Positions 1 through 7,778 of a stretch of 27,803 nt of DNA are shown in pieces; the first letter of the stretch is position 1; each line of letters begins with the position of its first letter. A program made the translations under genes and the position numbers. The notes beneath the pieces were generated by a model. The model did not search any database and was not told the DNA's origin. It saw only the letters and a program-made list of their open reading frames with translations. Source of the DNA: a virus; IMG/VR virus record IMGVR_UViG_3300024999_000323, positions 1 to 27,803 of that record. One strand, given 5' to 3'.

Positions 1-927
1 CAATGTTGTATAGATTTATTTACATATTTGGTAAATAAATATGATGATTGTAAAACTGCATTATATTTTTTATGTAGATTGCTTGATGTATATTTTGATT
101 CTAGTTTATATTATAGTGCAGAACAACAAGCAAATAATAGTAATAGCAATATAGCTCAGATCTACTTTCAAAAAGTAAATTCATTACCACAATACGGATC
201 ACGTACATTTTCTGAATCTTCTCCATTAGATTCTAATAATAATATAAATATATTTGAAACAGAAATTAAATTGGATACAAATGAAGAAGATAAAAGAAAC
301 CAAGAAGATGTAATTCGTATGGTTGGTTATGATCCATTTGAAAATGATAATCCAATGGATAAAAAGTATCTTTATAATACTCTTGTTGATTTTCTTGATG
401 AATCTACACTTGAAGATTCTTTTAAACTTCCTATAGTAATTGAAATAGTAAAAAGTTTTAATCAGATAGATAAACTTAATCAAGCATTAACATTAATGAC
501 AAGTGATATAAATAATGTTCAAAGTCAAGTTGGTGGAGTTAAGTCTTTATTTGAAACAAAAGATAAAATATATCGTGCTATTCTTGCTATGGCTAAAGAT
601 AATGGCATTTCTGTTAATCATGCTACTAATAAATCAAAAGGAGCAGGTACTTTATCAGGAATTATTAAACAACTTCAAGAAAAAGGTTTTATGGAAGTAG
701 AAGTAAATCTTTTTGATATAGAAACTTGTGAAGGAATGCAACAAGTAGCAGATATTAGTAATAATAGTATTTTAAAACAATTGCAATTTGATGAAAATGA
801 TTATACTTTTATGATTAACGAGCAACGTAGTTTACTTCAAAATTTACAAAAAAGAAATACAGAGTTAGAAGAAGAAAATAGATTATTAAAAATAAAAATT
901 AGAGAAGGTGACATAGTTAATGAATAA
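1..927 (+). CDS. Probable small terminase subunit (5' end outside window)
   Basis: The reading frame is open to the left edge of the window, so the true start lies outside. A TTG at 28 is available but has no ribosome binding site in front of it. At least 308 residues are visible. The part from about nt 300 to 800 is a soluble, mixed helical domain, and the last 30 or so residues (nt 835-920, rich in Leu, Glu and Lys) look like a coiled coil. The stop overlaps the terL start, the usual arrangement for a small terminase, which recognises phage DNA and loads it onto the large subunit. The assignment rests mainly on position and on recalled similarity to proteins in this slot of Firmicute phages. 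No classical helix-turn-helix is obvious. A portal-vertex or other packaging accessory protein is the alternative. Confidence 0.55.
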   Translation, partial: QCCIDLFTYLVNKYDDCKTALYFLCRLLDVYFDSSLYYSAEQQANNSNSNIAQIYFQKVNSLPQYGSRTFSESSPLDSNNNINIFETEIKLDTNEEDKRNQEDVIRMVGYDPFENDNPMDKKYLYNTLVDFLDESTLEDSFKLPIVIEIVKSFNQIDKLNQALTLMTSDINNVQSQVGGVKSLFETKDKIYRAILAMAKDNGISVNHATNKSKGAGTLSGIIKQLQEKGFMEVEVNLFDIETCEGMQQVADISNNSILKQLQFDENDYTFMINEQRSLLQNLQKRNTELEEENRLLKIKIREGDIVNE

Positions 928-941
928 AAAAACTATGTCAC
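908..941 (+). promoter_or_regulatory. Hairpin enclosing the terL start codon
   Basis: Positions 908-918 (GTGACATAGTT) and 931-941 (AACTATGTCAC) are perfect inverted repeats of 11 bp. The 12-nt loop contains the terL ATG (920-922), and the 5' arm includes the 3' half of its ribosome binding site (GAAGGTGA, 905-911 region). The stop codon of the upstream gene (925-927) is also in the loop. This is the geometry of translational coupling: a ribosome finishing the upstream gene would open the stem. The base pairing is seen directly; the regulatory role is inferred. Confidence 0.5.
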
Positions 942-2725
942 AGAGAAAAATTGATGGATACTTAAAACTTGCAGAAATAGTTAATTGGGGACGTAAATTT
1001 CCAGTACGTTTTGCAGAAAGATTTTTCGGATTAGATCTTCTTGATTTTCAAAAATTTGTATTTTTAAAAAGTTGGTATACTCCTAATTGTGTTTGGTGTA
1101 TGGGAAGAAGTAGTGGAAAAACAACTCTTGGGTCTCCTTTTTTAATGGCAAAAAGTTTACTTATACCTAATTTTCAAGCTTATATTTTAGCTGGTTCAGG
1201 AAGTCAGAGTCAGGAAATGTTTTCGAAAATTGAAAAGATAGCAAAAAAAGAAATAGCATCTTTTACTGGTTTAACAGATGTATTTTTAAATGAAACAGTA
1301 AAAAGTGCATCCAATAAAGATGGTTTTACACATAATCCAAGTTCTTTTGAGTACAACCTTTATAACGGCAGTGCGGTAAATTCATTAAATGGAGCAATTA
1401 ATAATATTCGATCAAAAAGATCGAATTGCAATTTTTATGATGAAAGCGGTTTTGCTCCAGATGAATTATTTGCCGTATCATTACCATTTATTACACAAAA
1501 TAGTAGTTTTAGACTTGGTGGAGATGTAGATGTATCAACTTTCCCAAAACAATTTCCAAACCAAGCAATATTTGCATCCTCTGCATCAAGTACAGATACT
1601 TTTTTCTTTAGAATATATAGAGAATATGCACAAAAAATGATGATTGGTGATTCTAATTATTTTGTAGCAGATATAAATTCTGATGTAGTAATTAATGCTA
1701 CATATAATGGTAAATTATATCCAGTTCCATTGCTTAGTCAACAAACAATAGATAATGCTATGCGTGAAAACTATGACAAGGGAATGAGGGAGTACAAAAA
1801 TATTTTTACTACGGAAGGCTCTGATAAGCAAATTATTAAAAGATCAATACTTATTAGAAATTCTCAGTTAAGGAAACCAGTATTTGCCAATGATGGTAAT
1901 AGAAAATTTGCATTGGCATATGACCCTAGCAGATCCTACGATAATGCTATTACGATGGTTGGAGAAATTATACTAGATGAAAATGTTGGTTATAAAATGG
2001 AAATATGTAATGGGGTAAGTTTTGTAGATATTGCTAAGAAAAAAAAGACACCAATGAGAACACCAGAACAAACAAGTCATTTAAAACAAATGATATTGGA
2101 TTATAATGGTAAACAATCTGCTGATTATGAAAACATAGAAACTATCTGCATTGATGCCGGAAGTGGAGGAGGCGGTGTTAATATTGCAGACTATCTTATG
2201 GAAGATTGGACTGATAATACTGGAATTAAACATAAAGGTTTAATTGATAAAATTGAATCATCAGATTATGTTTCAAAATTCCCAAATGCAGTTGATAAAA
2301 TTAAATTACTTTCTCCGCAAAAGTATAAAAAAATGTTATTTGATGCACTTATTGAAATGTTAAATCTTGATTTAATAAGTTTTACAGAAGATTATGATAT
2401 GAAAGGTTTTTTAACTTTTGCAGATAGTGAAAAATCATATAAATTATCTTTTGATGAAGAATTAGCTTTAAAAAATATTGATTTAGCAAAAGAAGAATTA
2501 GTTAATATGTATAGATATGATGGAACTAATGGTAATTATAGATATGATTTAAGAGATGATAGAGTAGGTAGATTATTTGATGATAGAGCATATTGTTTAG
2601 CTATGCTTGCATGGTATTTATCAGAATTAAGAAGAAAACATATTACAGGTAAGAAAAAAAATACAAACATCTCCCCTTCATCATATTTTGCAATAGCAAA
2701 TAAATCATCAAGAGCAAGACGTTAA
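920..2725 (+). CDS. terL: Terminase large subunit (packaging ATPase-nuclease)
   Basis: This is the motor that pumps phage DNA into the prohead and cuts it. The 601-residue length is normal for the family. The ATPase half has a Walker A loop at residues 62-69 (GRSSGKTT), a Walker B with Asp174-Glu175 (NFYDES) and a probable coupling motif at 218-224 (FASSASS). The RNase H-like nuclease half has candidate metal-binding acids Asp335 (AYDPS), Asp412 (CIDAGSG) and Asp554/Asp555 (FDDRAY), in the order expected for TerL. The start at 920 follows a GAAGGTGA site and overlaps the upstream stop; an in-frame ATG at 935 is a less likely alternative. All catalytic elements look intact, so it should be functional. 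The C-terminal tail is basic, and the portal gene follows. Confidence 0.93.
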   Translation: MNKKTMSQRKIDGYLKLAEIVNWGRKFPVRFAERFFGLDLLDFQKFVFLKSWYTPNCVWCMGRSSGKTTLGSPFLMAKSLLIPNFQAYILAGSGSQSQEMFSKIEKIAKKEIASFTGLTDVFLNETVKSASNKDGFTHNPSSFEYNLYNGSAVNSLNGAINNIRSKRSNCNFYDESGFAPDELFAVSLPFITQNSSFRLGGDVDVSTFPKQFPNQAIFASSASSTDTFFFRIYREYAQKMMIGDSNYFVADINSDVVINATYNGKLYPVPLLSQQTIDNAMRENYDKGMREYKNIFTTEGSDKQIIKRSILIRNSQLRKPVFANDGNRKFALAYDPSRSYDNAITMVGEIILDENVGYKMEICNGVSFVDIAKKKKTPMRTPEQTSHLKQMILDYNGKQSADYENIETICIDAGSGGGGVNIADYLMEDWTDNTGIKHKGLIDKIESSDYVSKFPNAVDKIKLLSPQKYKKMLFDALIEMLNLDLISFTEDYDMKGFLTFADSEKSYKLSFDEELALKNIDLAKEELVNMYRYDGTNGNYRYDLRDDRVGRLFDDRAYCLAMLAWYLSELRRKHITGKKKNTNISPSSYFAIANKSSRARR

Positions 2726-2745
2726 AATAATAATATAAATAGAAA

Positions 2746-2788
2746 GGAGGTTTTATTTTTTTAATGTCAGAATTAGATCAAAACCTCT
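2746..2788 (+). promoter_or_regulatory. Potential hairpin hiding the portal ribosome binding site
   Basis: GAGGTTTT (2747-2754), which includes most of the portal AGGAGG site, is perfectly complementary to AAAACCTC (2780-2787) inside the first codons of the portal gene. One further G-U pair (2746/2788) extends the stem. The loop of about 25 nt contains the ATG at 2764. The distance from AGGAGG to this ATG is long (13 nt), which may suit a structured start. The pairing is seen directly; a role in controlling portal dose is inferred. Confidence 0.35.
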
Positions 2789-4332
2789 CCCCTACCCTAT
2801 TCTCATTAAAGAAATCATGGGATTCAGCTAAAAACTTTTCCCTATCAAGAATAGGTGGTTTATTTAAAAATAAACAAAAAAAATTAAAAAATGTAACAAT
2901 AGATAAAATAAAATTATGGCTAGAAAATCCACAAAAATATCAAAATGAGATACTTGATTTATCAGATAATCTGTATGCACCTGAAGGCATCTATAAAGTT
3001 TTAGTAAATCTAACTACAAATATGGCGACATTAGATAATTATCTTCAACCTGATTTTTATACAATGCAAAAATTAAAAGAAGAAATTGCTAATCAAACTT
3101 CAAAAGTAATGTCTGAAGAAGAATCTCAAGAAGTAATAAATAAACTTTTAAAAAACTTTAATAATGAATTTAATACTGTTAGAAAATATGTTGATAATAT
3201 TGATATAAAGAAAACAGGACGTAGAATTATAGAAAGTTTAGTTAGATATGGGGCTTATTGCGGTTTTGAAAAGAATGACGGCAATTTTCCTTATTTATGG
3301 GACTTGCCTATAAAATATGTTAGATTATATTCTATAAAAAACAGTCAATATTCTGTTGAATTTAACTTCAAATATTTTGAAGATTTAAATAGGGATAATG
3401 AATTATCTGAATTTGCTTGGAGTATTTATCCTGATGAATTTAAAATATTATATGATAAATATAAAACTAATTCTGATAGATTAAGATATCCAGAATGGCA
3501 ACCTTTACCTAGTGATAAAGTATGTTGTATTAAATTAGGTGGAGATAATGATACATTTTTCTTACCATTGTACAGTCAATTGTTTACTGAATTATTTTTA
3601 TTAAATGATTTAGTTGATGAAGAGATTGAAAGTTCAAGGGATGATAAAATAAAATTAATAAATATTGAATTTCCTAATCAGGATGGTATACCTCTTGTAG
3701 AACCAGATGTTGTTGCACAATGGGTTAATGTTGTTGCTTCGGGTGTTCCAGAAACTGTATGTGTAACGGGTTCACCTTTTCCTCTCAAAGAGATACCTTT
3801 TAAATCAATACAAAATGAAAAAACAAGTTTAATTGAATTTACAAAATCAATGGCATACATGCAGAGTGGTGCTAATCCTCTACTCTTAGGTGGAAGTTCA
3901 ACCAATAGTTCAGTAGGTATATCTCAAAATTTGATATATATTCAATCTATAGTTTTTAATATGCTTGATAAGATTCAAAGTTGGTTTAACTATAGAATTT
4001 CTAATGTAAATTTAAGAAAGAAATATACTTTTAGATTAAATATATGGAAATTAACTTGGTTTAATCAAAATGATGAGTTTGAAAAAGAACACAAATTGAC
4101 TTCAATTGGTGGAAGTTTAAATGTACTGTCTAGTAAATGTGGTCACTCGTCAGATGATTATAATGCAACTCTTATATATGAAAATTTAATTAAATCAAAA
4201 GATTTATGGATTCCACCTAAAAATATGAATCAACAAGCAGTAGATAATGATGATTCAGGTGGAAGACCGAAGACAGATAATCCAGCAGATAATACCATTA
4301 TTACACAAGACAAAGAAAATAACATACGATAA
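2764..4332 (+). CDS. Portal protein
   Basis: The portal forms the dodecameric ring at one head vertex. DNA enters through it and the tail joins there, and it docks the TerL motor. At 522 residues the protein has normal portal length. It has a basic N-terminal segment, an acidic central stem region and, near residues 365-400, the Gly/Ser-rich stretch (GANPLLLGG followed by SSVGIS) and helix common before the portal crown. The position directly after terL and before the protease and capsid genes is diagnostic. AGGAGG lies at 2745-2750, with unusually long spacing to the ATG at 2764. An in-frame ATT at 2755 is better spaced, so a slightly longer N-terminus is conceivable. The C-terminal 40 residues are polar and probably disordered. 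Confidence 0.85.
   Translation: MSELDQNLSPTLFSLKKSWDSAKNFSLSRIGGLFKNKQKKLKNVTIDKIKLWLENPQKYQNEILDLSDNLYAPEGIYKVLVNLTTNMATLDNYLQPDFYTMQKLKEEIANQTSKVMSEEESQEVINKLLKNFNNEFNTVRKYVDNIDIKKTGRRIIESLVRYGAYCGFEKNDGNFPYLWDLPIKYVRLYSIKNSQYSVEFNFKYFEDLNRDNELSEFAWSIYPDEFKILYDKYKTNSDRLRYPEWQPLPSDKVCCIKLGGDNDTFFLPLYSQLFTELFLLNDLVDEEIESSRDDKIKLINIEFPNQDGIPLVEPDVVAQWVNVVASGVPETVCVTGSPFPLKEIPFKSIQNEKTSLIEFTKSMAYMQSGANPLLLGGSSTNSSVGISQNLIYIQSIVFNMLDKIQSWFNYRISNVNLRKKYTFRLNIWKLTWFNQNDEFEKEHKLTSIGGSLNVLSSKCGHSSDDYNATLIYENLIKSKDLWIPPKNMNQQAVDNDDSGGRPKTDNPADNTIITQDKENNIR
4301..4330 (+). promoter_or_regulatory. Weak candidate promoter for the EDxHD endonuclease
   Basis: TTACAC (4301-4306) and TACGAT (4325-4330) are separated by 18 nt within the last portal codons. 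Transcription would start close to 4341, exactly where the structured leader begins, which parallels the much better promoter at 15423-15451. The match to consensus is modest and AT-rich DNA yields such pairs by chance. Confidence 0.25.
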
Positions 4333-4340
4333 TAATTTTT

Positions 4341-4425
4341 GTGGCTAGGTAGTGCAGACCGAAAAGGAGTTTCCCTACTCCCTGCCACTTATATAATTTA
4401 AAGGGTATTATTATATGAAGGGAGA
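4341..4425 (+). promoter_or_regulatory. Structured leader of the EDxHD endonuclease gene
   Basis: GTGGC (4341-4345) pairs with GCCAC (4384-4388), AGG (4347-4349) with CCT (4381-4383), and TAG (4350-4352) with CTA (4375-4377). An alternative small hairpin joins GGAG (4366-4369) to CTCC (4378-4381). CTCCCT (4378-4383) is also exactly complementary to AGGGAG (4419-4424), the ribosome binding site of the gene starting at 4433. The leader can therefore fold in exclusive ways, one of which blocks translation. The 7-mers TAGGTAG (4346-4352) and CCCTACT (4373-4379) recur in the same order in the leader at 15456-15541. Confidence 0.5.
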
Positions 4426-4432
4426 TATAAAA

Positions 4433-5935
4433 ATGAAAAAGACAGATTTTAACATAGTAAAACAATACATAGAAGAATTAGGTTATGAATTAATTAGCAA
4501 AGAATATTTAAATAACTCACAAAAATTAATTTTAAAAGACGCTATTGGATATTATTATGTAATTCGTTGGGCAGATTTACTTAGTGGATATAAACCTAGT
4601 TTTGTACATAAATCTAATCCTTATTCTATTAATAATATTAAATTATTTCTACATATTAATAATTCAAATTTAACATTATTATCAGAAGTGTATGAAGGTG
4701 ATGAGATTGATTTAAAATTAATTGATACTGAAGGATATTACTATTCATCTCCTTGGTGTGCTTTAAAAGGACTTAGTAGAAATATTTTTGTTGCTAAATT
4801 TAATAAATATTCTAATAAAAATATTATATTATTTTTAGATAGAAATAATATTGATTTAGAATTAGTAAGTAATTTCAAAGATAGTCATAGTAAATTAACA
4901 CTTAAAGATAAATATGGTTATTTATATAGTATATCTTGGAATAATTTATATAAAGGTAAAACTCCACATTTTGTTGAGAAAAATAATCCTTATTCTATAC
5001 ATAATATTAAAATATTTTTAAAACTTAATAATTATGATTTTACCTTATTATCAGAAAAATATGAAGGTGAAGATTTTACTTTAATTTTATGTGATAACGA
5101 AGGATATTACTATTCACAAACTTGGCGTACATTATTAAAACTTACTCGTCAATTATTTGTTAGTGGTAATAATAAATATTCTACACAAAACATTCAATTA
5201 TTTTTAGATAAGAACAACACAGGTTTAAAATTAGTTAATCAATATAAAAGTAATAAAGATAAGTTAATTTTAATAGATAGTAATGGATATTTATATGCAC
5301 AATCATGGGGAGATACACAATATTTAAGAATGCCTAGTTTAGCATATAAAGGTAATCCTTATTCTATTAGAAATATCAATCTTTGGTGTAAGTTAAATAA
5401 TAAACCATACAAATTATTAAGTACAAAATATATAAAAAATAATAAATTATTATTATGGAAATGTTTAAATGATGGTTGTGGAAAAGAATTTAAAATGTGT
5501 TGGGGCAATATATTTCAAGGTCAAAATTGTTCATATTGTCATGAATCAAAAGGCGAAAGAAAAATAAATACATGGTTGAAACAAGAATTTTTACCATATG
5601 ATAAACAATATAAATTTAATAATTTAAAAGGTGTTGGTGGAAGATTATTAAAATTTGATTCTGCTGTATTTTGGGATAAAGAAATGACTAAATTAAGATT
5701 ATTAATTGAATATGATGGTAAACAACATTTTGAATGGATTGAAGGATGGATGACTAAAAAACAATTTGAAACTTTACAAATCCATGATCAACTTAAAAAT
5801 GAATATTGTAAGAAACATAATATAAAATTAATTCGTATTCCCTATTGGGATTTTAATAATATAGAAATAATTCTTACTAAAGAATTAAATATTATATCAT
5901 ATCAATTACAAAACGCATTACAAAACGTATCATAA
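4433..5935 (+). CDS. Free-standing EDxHD (Vsr-like) homing endonuclease with DNA-binding repeats
   Basis: The C-terminal third resembles the EDxHD homing endonucleases (type enzyme I-Bth0305I, Vsr fold). Glu375 (KGERK), Asp409 (KFDS), His432 (KQHFE) and Asp452 (HDQLK) lie in the expected order. A zinc ribbon precedes it (Cys344, Cys349, Cys366, Cys369). The first 340 residues are five to six tandem repeats of about 61 residues, each starting near YS-x-x-N-I-x-L-F-L. Alternate repeats are most alike, which suggests an older two-repeat unit of about 123 residues. They probably read an extended DNA target. The start at 4433 is preferred over the in-frame ATG at 4415 because AAGGGAGA (4418-4425) is correctly spaced before 4433. 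The gene sits between intact portal and downstream genes, so it is intergenic and not inside an intron. Endonuclease class is fairly sure; target unknown. Confidence 0.75.
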   Translation: MKKTDFNIVKQYIEELGYELISKEYLNNSQKLILKDAIGYYYVIRWADLLSGYKPSFVHKSNPYSINNIKLFLHINNSNLTLLSEVYEGDEIDLKLIDTEGYYYSSPWCALKGLSRNIFVAKFNKYSNKNIILFLDRNNIDLELVSNFKDSHSKLTLKDKYGYLYSISWNNLYKGKTPHFVEKNNPYSIHNIKIFLKLNNYDFTLLSEKYEGEDFTLILCDNEGYYYSQTWRTLLKLTRQLFVSGNNKYSTQNIQLFLDKNNTGLKLVNQYKSNKDKLILIDSNGYLYAQSWGDTQYLRMPSLAYKGNPYSIRNINLWCKLNNKPYKLLSTKYIKNNKLLLWKCLNDGCGKEFKMCWGNIFQGQNCSYCHESKGERKINTWLKQEFLPYDKQYKFNNLKGVGGRLLKFDSAVFWDKEMTKLRLLIEYDGKQHFEWIEGWMTKKQFETLQIHDQLKNEYCKKHNIKLIRIPYWDFNNIEIILTKELNIISYQLQNALQNVS

Positions 5936-5952
5936 AGGAGGCATTATAATAT

Positions 5953-6129
5953 TTGAAATTTATTCACTGTTTCTCAGAAGAATTAAAAAATAAATTACTT
6001 CAAAATGGATTTAAACTATTGTCTCAGAACAATAGTTTTTTTATTTTTGAAAACTCCCCCACTATAACATTTAACTTTAAACAAATAGATAAAAAACAAT
6101 TTGTTTTTAGTAATAAAATGACTTTTTAA
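5953..6129 (+). CDS. Small conserved-type phage protein, 58 aa, TTG start
   Basis: A complete frame starts at TTG 5953 behind a strong AAAGGAGG (5934-5941) and stops at 6127-6129, just before the next gene's ribosome binding site. The product begins (M)KFIHCFSEELK and is a compact mix of a helix and beta strands (FKLLSQ, FFIFEN, ITFNF, QFVFS). No function is recognised. Its place between portal and protease suggests that it was the original downstream neighbour of the portal before the endonuclease gene was inserted. A small head-assembly accessory role is possible. Confidence 0.7.
   Translation: MKFIHCFSEELKNKLLQNGFKLLSQNNSFFIFENSPTITFNFKQIDKKQFVFSNKMTF
6013..6048 (+). terminator. Terminator-like hairpin inside the small gene
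   Basis: AAACTATTGT (6013-6022) and ACAATAGTTT (6029-6038) form a 10-bp stem with a 6-nt loop, followed by a T-rich run (TTTTATTTTT, 6039-6048). It lies wholly inside the coding sequence of the 58-aa protein. The stem has only two G-C pairs, so it would be at most a partial terminator, able to reduce transcription from portal into protease. It could also be a coincidence of coding sequence. Confidence 0.35.
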
Positions 6130-6144
6130 AGGAGGTGAAAAATA

Positions 6145-7746
6145 TTGTCAAAATTACAAGAATTACAAAATTTATCTCTTGCTACTACCTATGAAATAGA
6201 TAGTAATTTTGATTCTGATAAATTTATCAAAATGAGGCTTAGGGTATGCCATGACCAAATTAATCCTAATAGAAGTGAATTTGATGTTGAAAATATGGAA
6301 AAAACTAAAGATTCTATTAAAAATATACCAATATTAGCCAATGTAATTTTTGATGAAAATGAACAGCCGCAATTTGGTGGTCACGACATGGAAATAGAAG
6401 AAGATAAAGTTAATAGTGGTGAGTATAGAATTATATATAAAGAGACTCCAATAGGATTAGTGCCTGAGAATTGTAATCATACAATTGAAAAATATAATGA
6501 TAAAAATTATGTATTCTGTGATGCATATATTTGGAAAGAGTATTCAAATTATGCTCAAGATATTATTGAAAGAGATAAAGAAATTAAATTATCAATGGAA
6601 ATATTGATAGATTCTTATTCTTATAATGCTAAAGATAAAGTTTATAATATCACAGATTATAGATATCAAGGAATTACTTTTTTAAATAAAGATTTTGGTA
6701 CTGGTATGGAAAATGCATTAGCAACAACTGGTACATTTTCAGAAGATAATTTTAAAGAAAAGTTTATTATTATGATGCAAGAGTTGAAAGATACTCTTAC
6801 TCAATATGATAATATAAATAATTCTATGGAAGAAGGAGGTAATGTTTTGGACGAACAAATCAAAGAGTTATTAGAAAAATTTAATTTTACAATTGATAAC
6901 TTACCATTTGATATTGAAGGAATGAGTTTTGAAGATTTAGAAATTAAATTAAATGAATTTACTACTGAAAATGTTGAAGAAGTAATTGAAGAAATTGCAA
7001 CAGAAGAATCTATTGAAAAAGTTAAAACAGAAACAGAAGTATTTGAAGAAGATGTTGTTGTAGAGACAGAAAAATTTAAAAAAATATTTGAACTTTCTCA
7101 TTCAGATATTAGATATGCATTATATCAATTATTATATCCTGTAGAATCAGCAGATAATGAATGGTATTTTATTGATCAAGTATTTGACAATCGTTTTGAG
7201 TACGAAAATTGGGAAGGAACAAAAATATATCGCCAAGAGTATAAAAAAGATGGTGATAATATATCTTTTGAAGGAGATAGAATTGAATTATTTCAAGAAA
7301 GACTTACCCAAGAAGAAAAAGCAGAATTAGATAAAATGAGAAATAATTATTCTAAACTTCAATCAGAATTCAATTCTCTAAAAACAGAAAATGAAACACT
7401 TGTTAGTTCAAATGAAATTCTTACTCAAACTAATACCTCCCTTCAAGAATTTAGAACAAACATTGAACAACAACAACAAGAAGCATTTGAAGCACAGCAA
7501 TTACAACTTAAAGCAGAATTAATTGAAAATTTCTCTAAAGTATTATCTGTTGAAGAAATTAAATCAATAGATGGTAAAAATTTATCTCTTGAAGATATGG
7601 ATAAAGAATTTAAACTTATGTATGCTTCAAAAGAATTATCTGCAAAATTTGCAAAGAAAACTAAGAAAACTGAAACAGAGATTCCAATTTTTAATTTTTC
7701 AATTAAGAAAAAAGAAGATTGGACTTCATTAATACCTAAGAAATAA
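6145..7746 (+). CDS. Prohead protease fused to scaffold domain
   Basis: The N-terminal 225 or so residues look like a phage prohead serine protease (peptidase U35/U9-like). Candidate catalytic residues are His80 (GGHD) and Ser150 (IKLSMEI). The PIGLVPE segment at 102-108 matches the usual strand between them. The rest, residues 235-533, is acidic and helical with a probable coiled coil at 385-460, typical of a scaffold that guides capsid assembly and is then digested. The TTG start at 6145 follows AAAGGAGGTGA (6128-6138). A second, internal start appears to yield the scaffold alone (separate entry). The order portal, protease/scaffold, decoration, capsid is classical. The serine and histidine assignment is from motif context, not from alignment. 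Confidence 0.75.
   Translation: MSKLQELQNLSLATTYEIDSNFDSDKFIKMRLRVCHDQINPNRSEFDVENMEKTKDSIKNIPILANVIFDENEQPQFGGHDMEIEEDKVNSGEYRIIYKETPIGLVPENCNHTIEKYNDKNYVFCDAYIWKEYSNYAQDIIERDKEIKLSMEILIDSYSYNAKDKVYNITDYRYQGITFLNKDFGTGMENALATTGTFSEDNFKEKFIIMMQELKDTLTQYDNINNSMEEGGNVLDEQIKELLEKFNFTIDNLPFDIEGMSFEDLEIKLNEFTTENVEEVIEEIATEESIEKVKTETEVFEEDVVVETEKFKKIFELSHSDIRYALYQLLYPVESADNEWYFIDQVFDNRFEYENWEGTKIYRQEYKKDGDNISFEGDRIELFQERLTQEEKAELDKMRNNYSKLQSEFNSLKTENETLVSSNEILTQTNTSLQEFRTNIEQQQQEAFEAQQLQLKAELIENFSKVLSVEEIKSIDGKNLSLEDMDKEFKLMYASKELSAKFAKKTKKTETEIPIFNFSIKKKEDWTSLIPKK
6847..7746 (+). CDS. Nested scaffold protein from an internal TTG start
   Basis: Inside the protease gene, GAAGGAGGT (6832-6840) is a near-perfect ribosome binding site followed, 6 nt later, by an in-frame TTG at 6847 (residue 235 of the long protein). 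Translation would give a 299-residue acidic, coiled-coil protein without the protease domain. This matches the established arrangement in phage lambda, where scaffold Nu3 is translated from within protease gene C. The site falls at the domain boundary, just after the protease domain ends. The sequence is seen directly; use of this start in vivo is inferred. Confidence 0.65.
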   Translation: MDEQIKELLEKFNFTIDNLPFDIEGMSFEDLEIKLNEFTTENVEEVIEEIATEESIEKVKTETEVFEEDVVVETEKFKKIFELSHSDIRYALYQLLYPVESADNEWYFIDQVFDNRFEYENWEGTKIYRQEYKKDGDNISFEGDRIELFQERLTQEEKAELDKMRNNYSKLQSEFNSLKTENETLVSSNEILTQTNTSLQEFRTNIEQQQQEAFEAQQLQLKAELIENFSKVLSVEEIKSIDGKNLSLEDMDKEFKLMYASKELSAKFAKKTKKTETEIPIFNFSIKKKEDWTSLIPKK

Positions 7747-7778
7747 TAAAATAATAAAATTTAAGGAGGAATTAACTT

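Noticed and set aside
226-483. Minus-strand open frames such as this one (also near 3678-3905, 14451-14771 and 20418-20963)
   Set aside because: They lie opposite well-supported virion genes, have no ribosome binding site, and their products have the biased composition expected from reading AT-rich genes backwards.
4333-5952. Group I intron around the EDxHD endonuclease
   Set aside because: The portal gene before it is complete and the next gene has its own start and binding site. I see no intron core elements, so the gene is free-standing.
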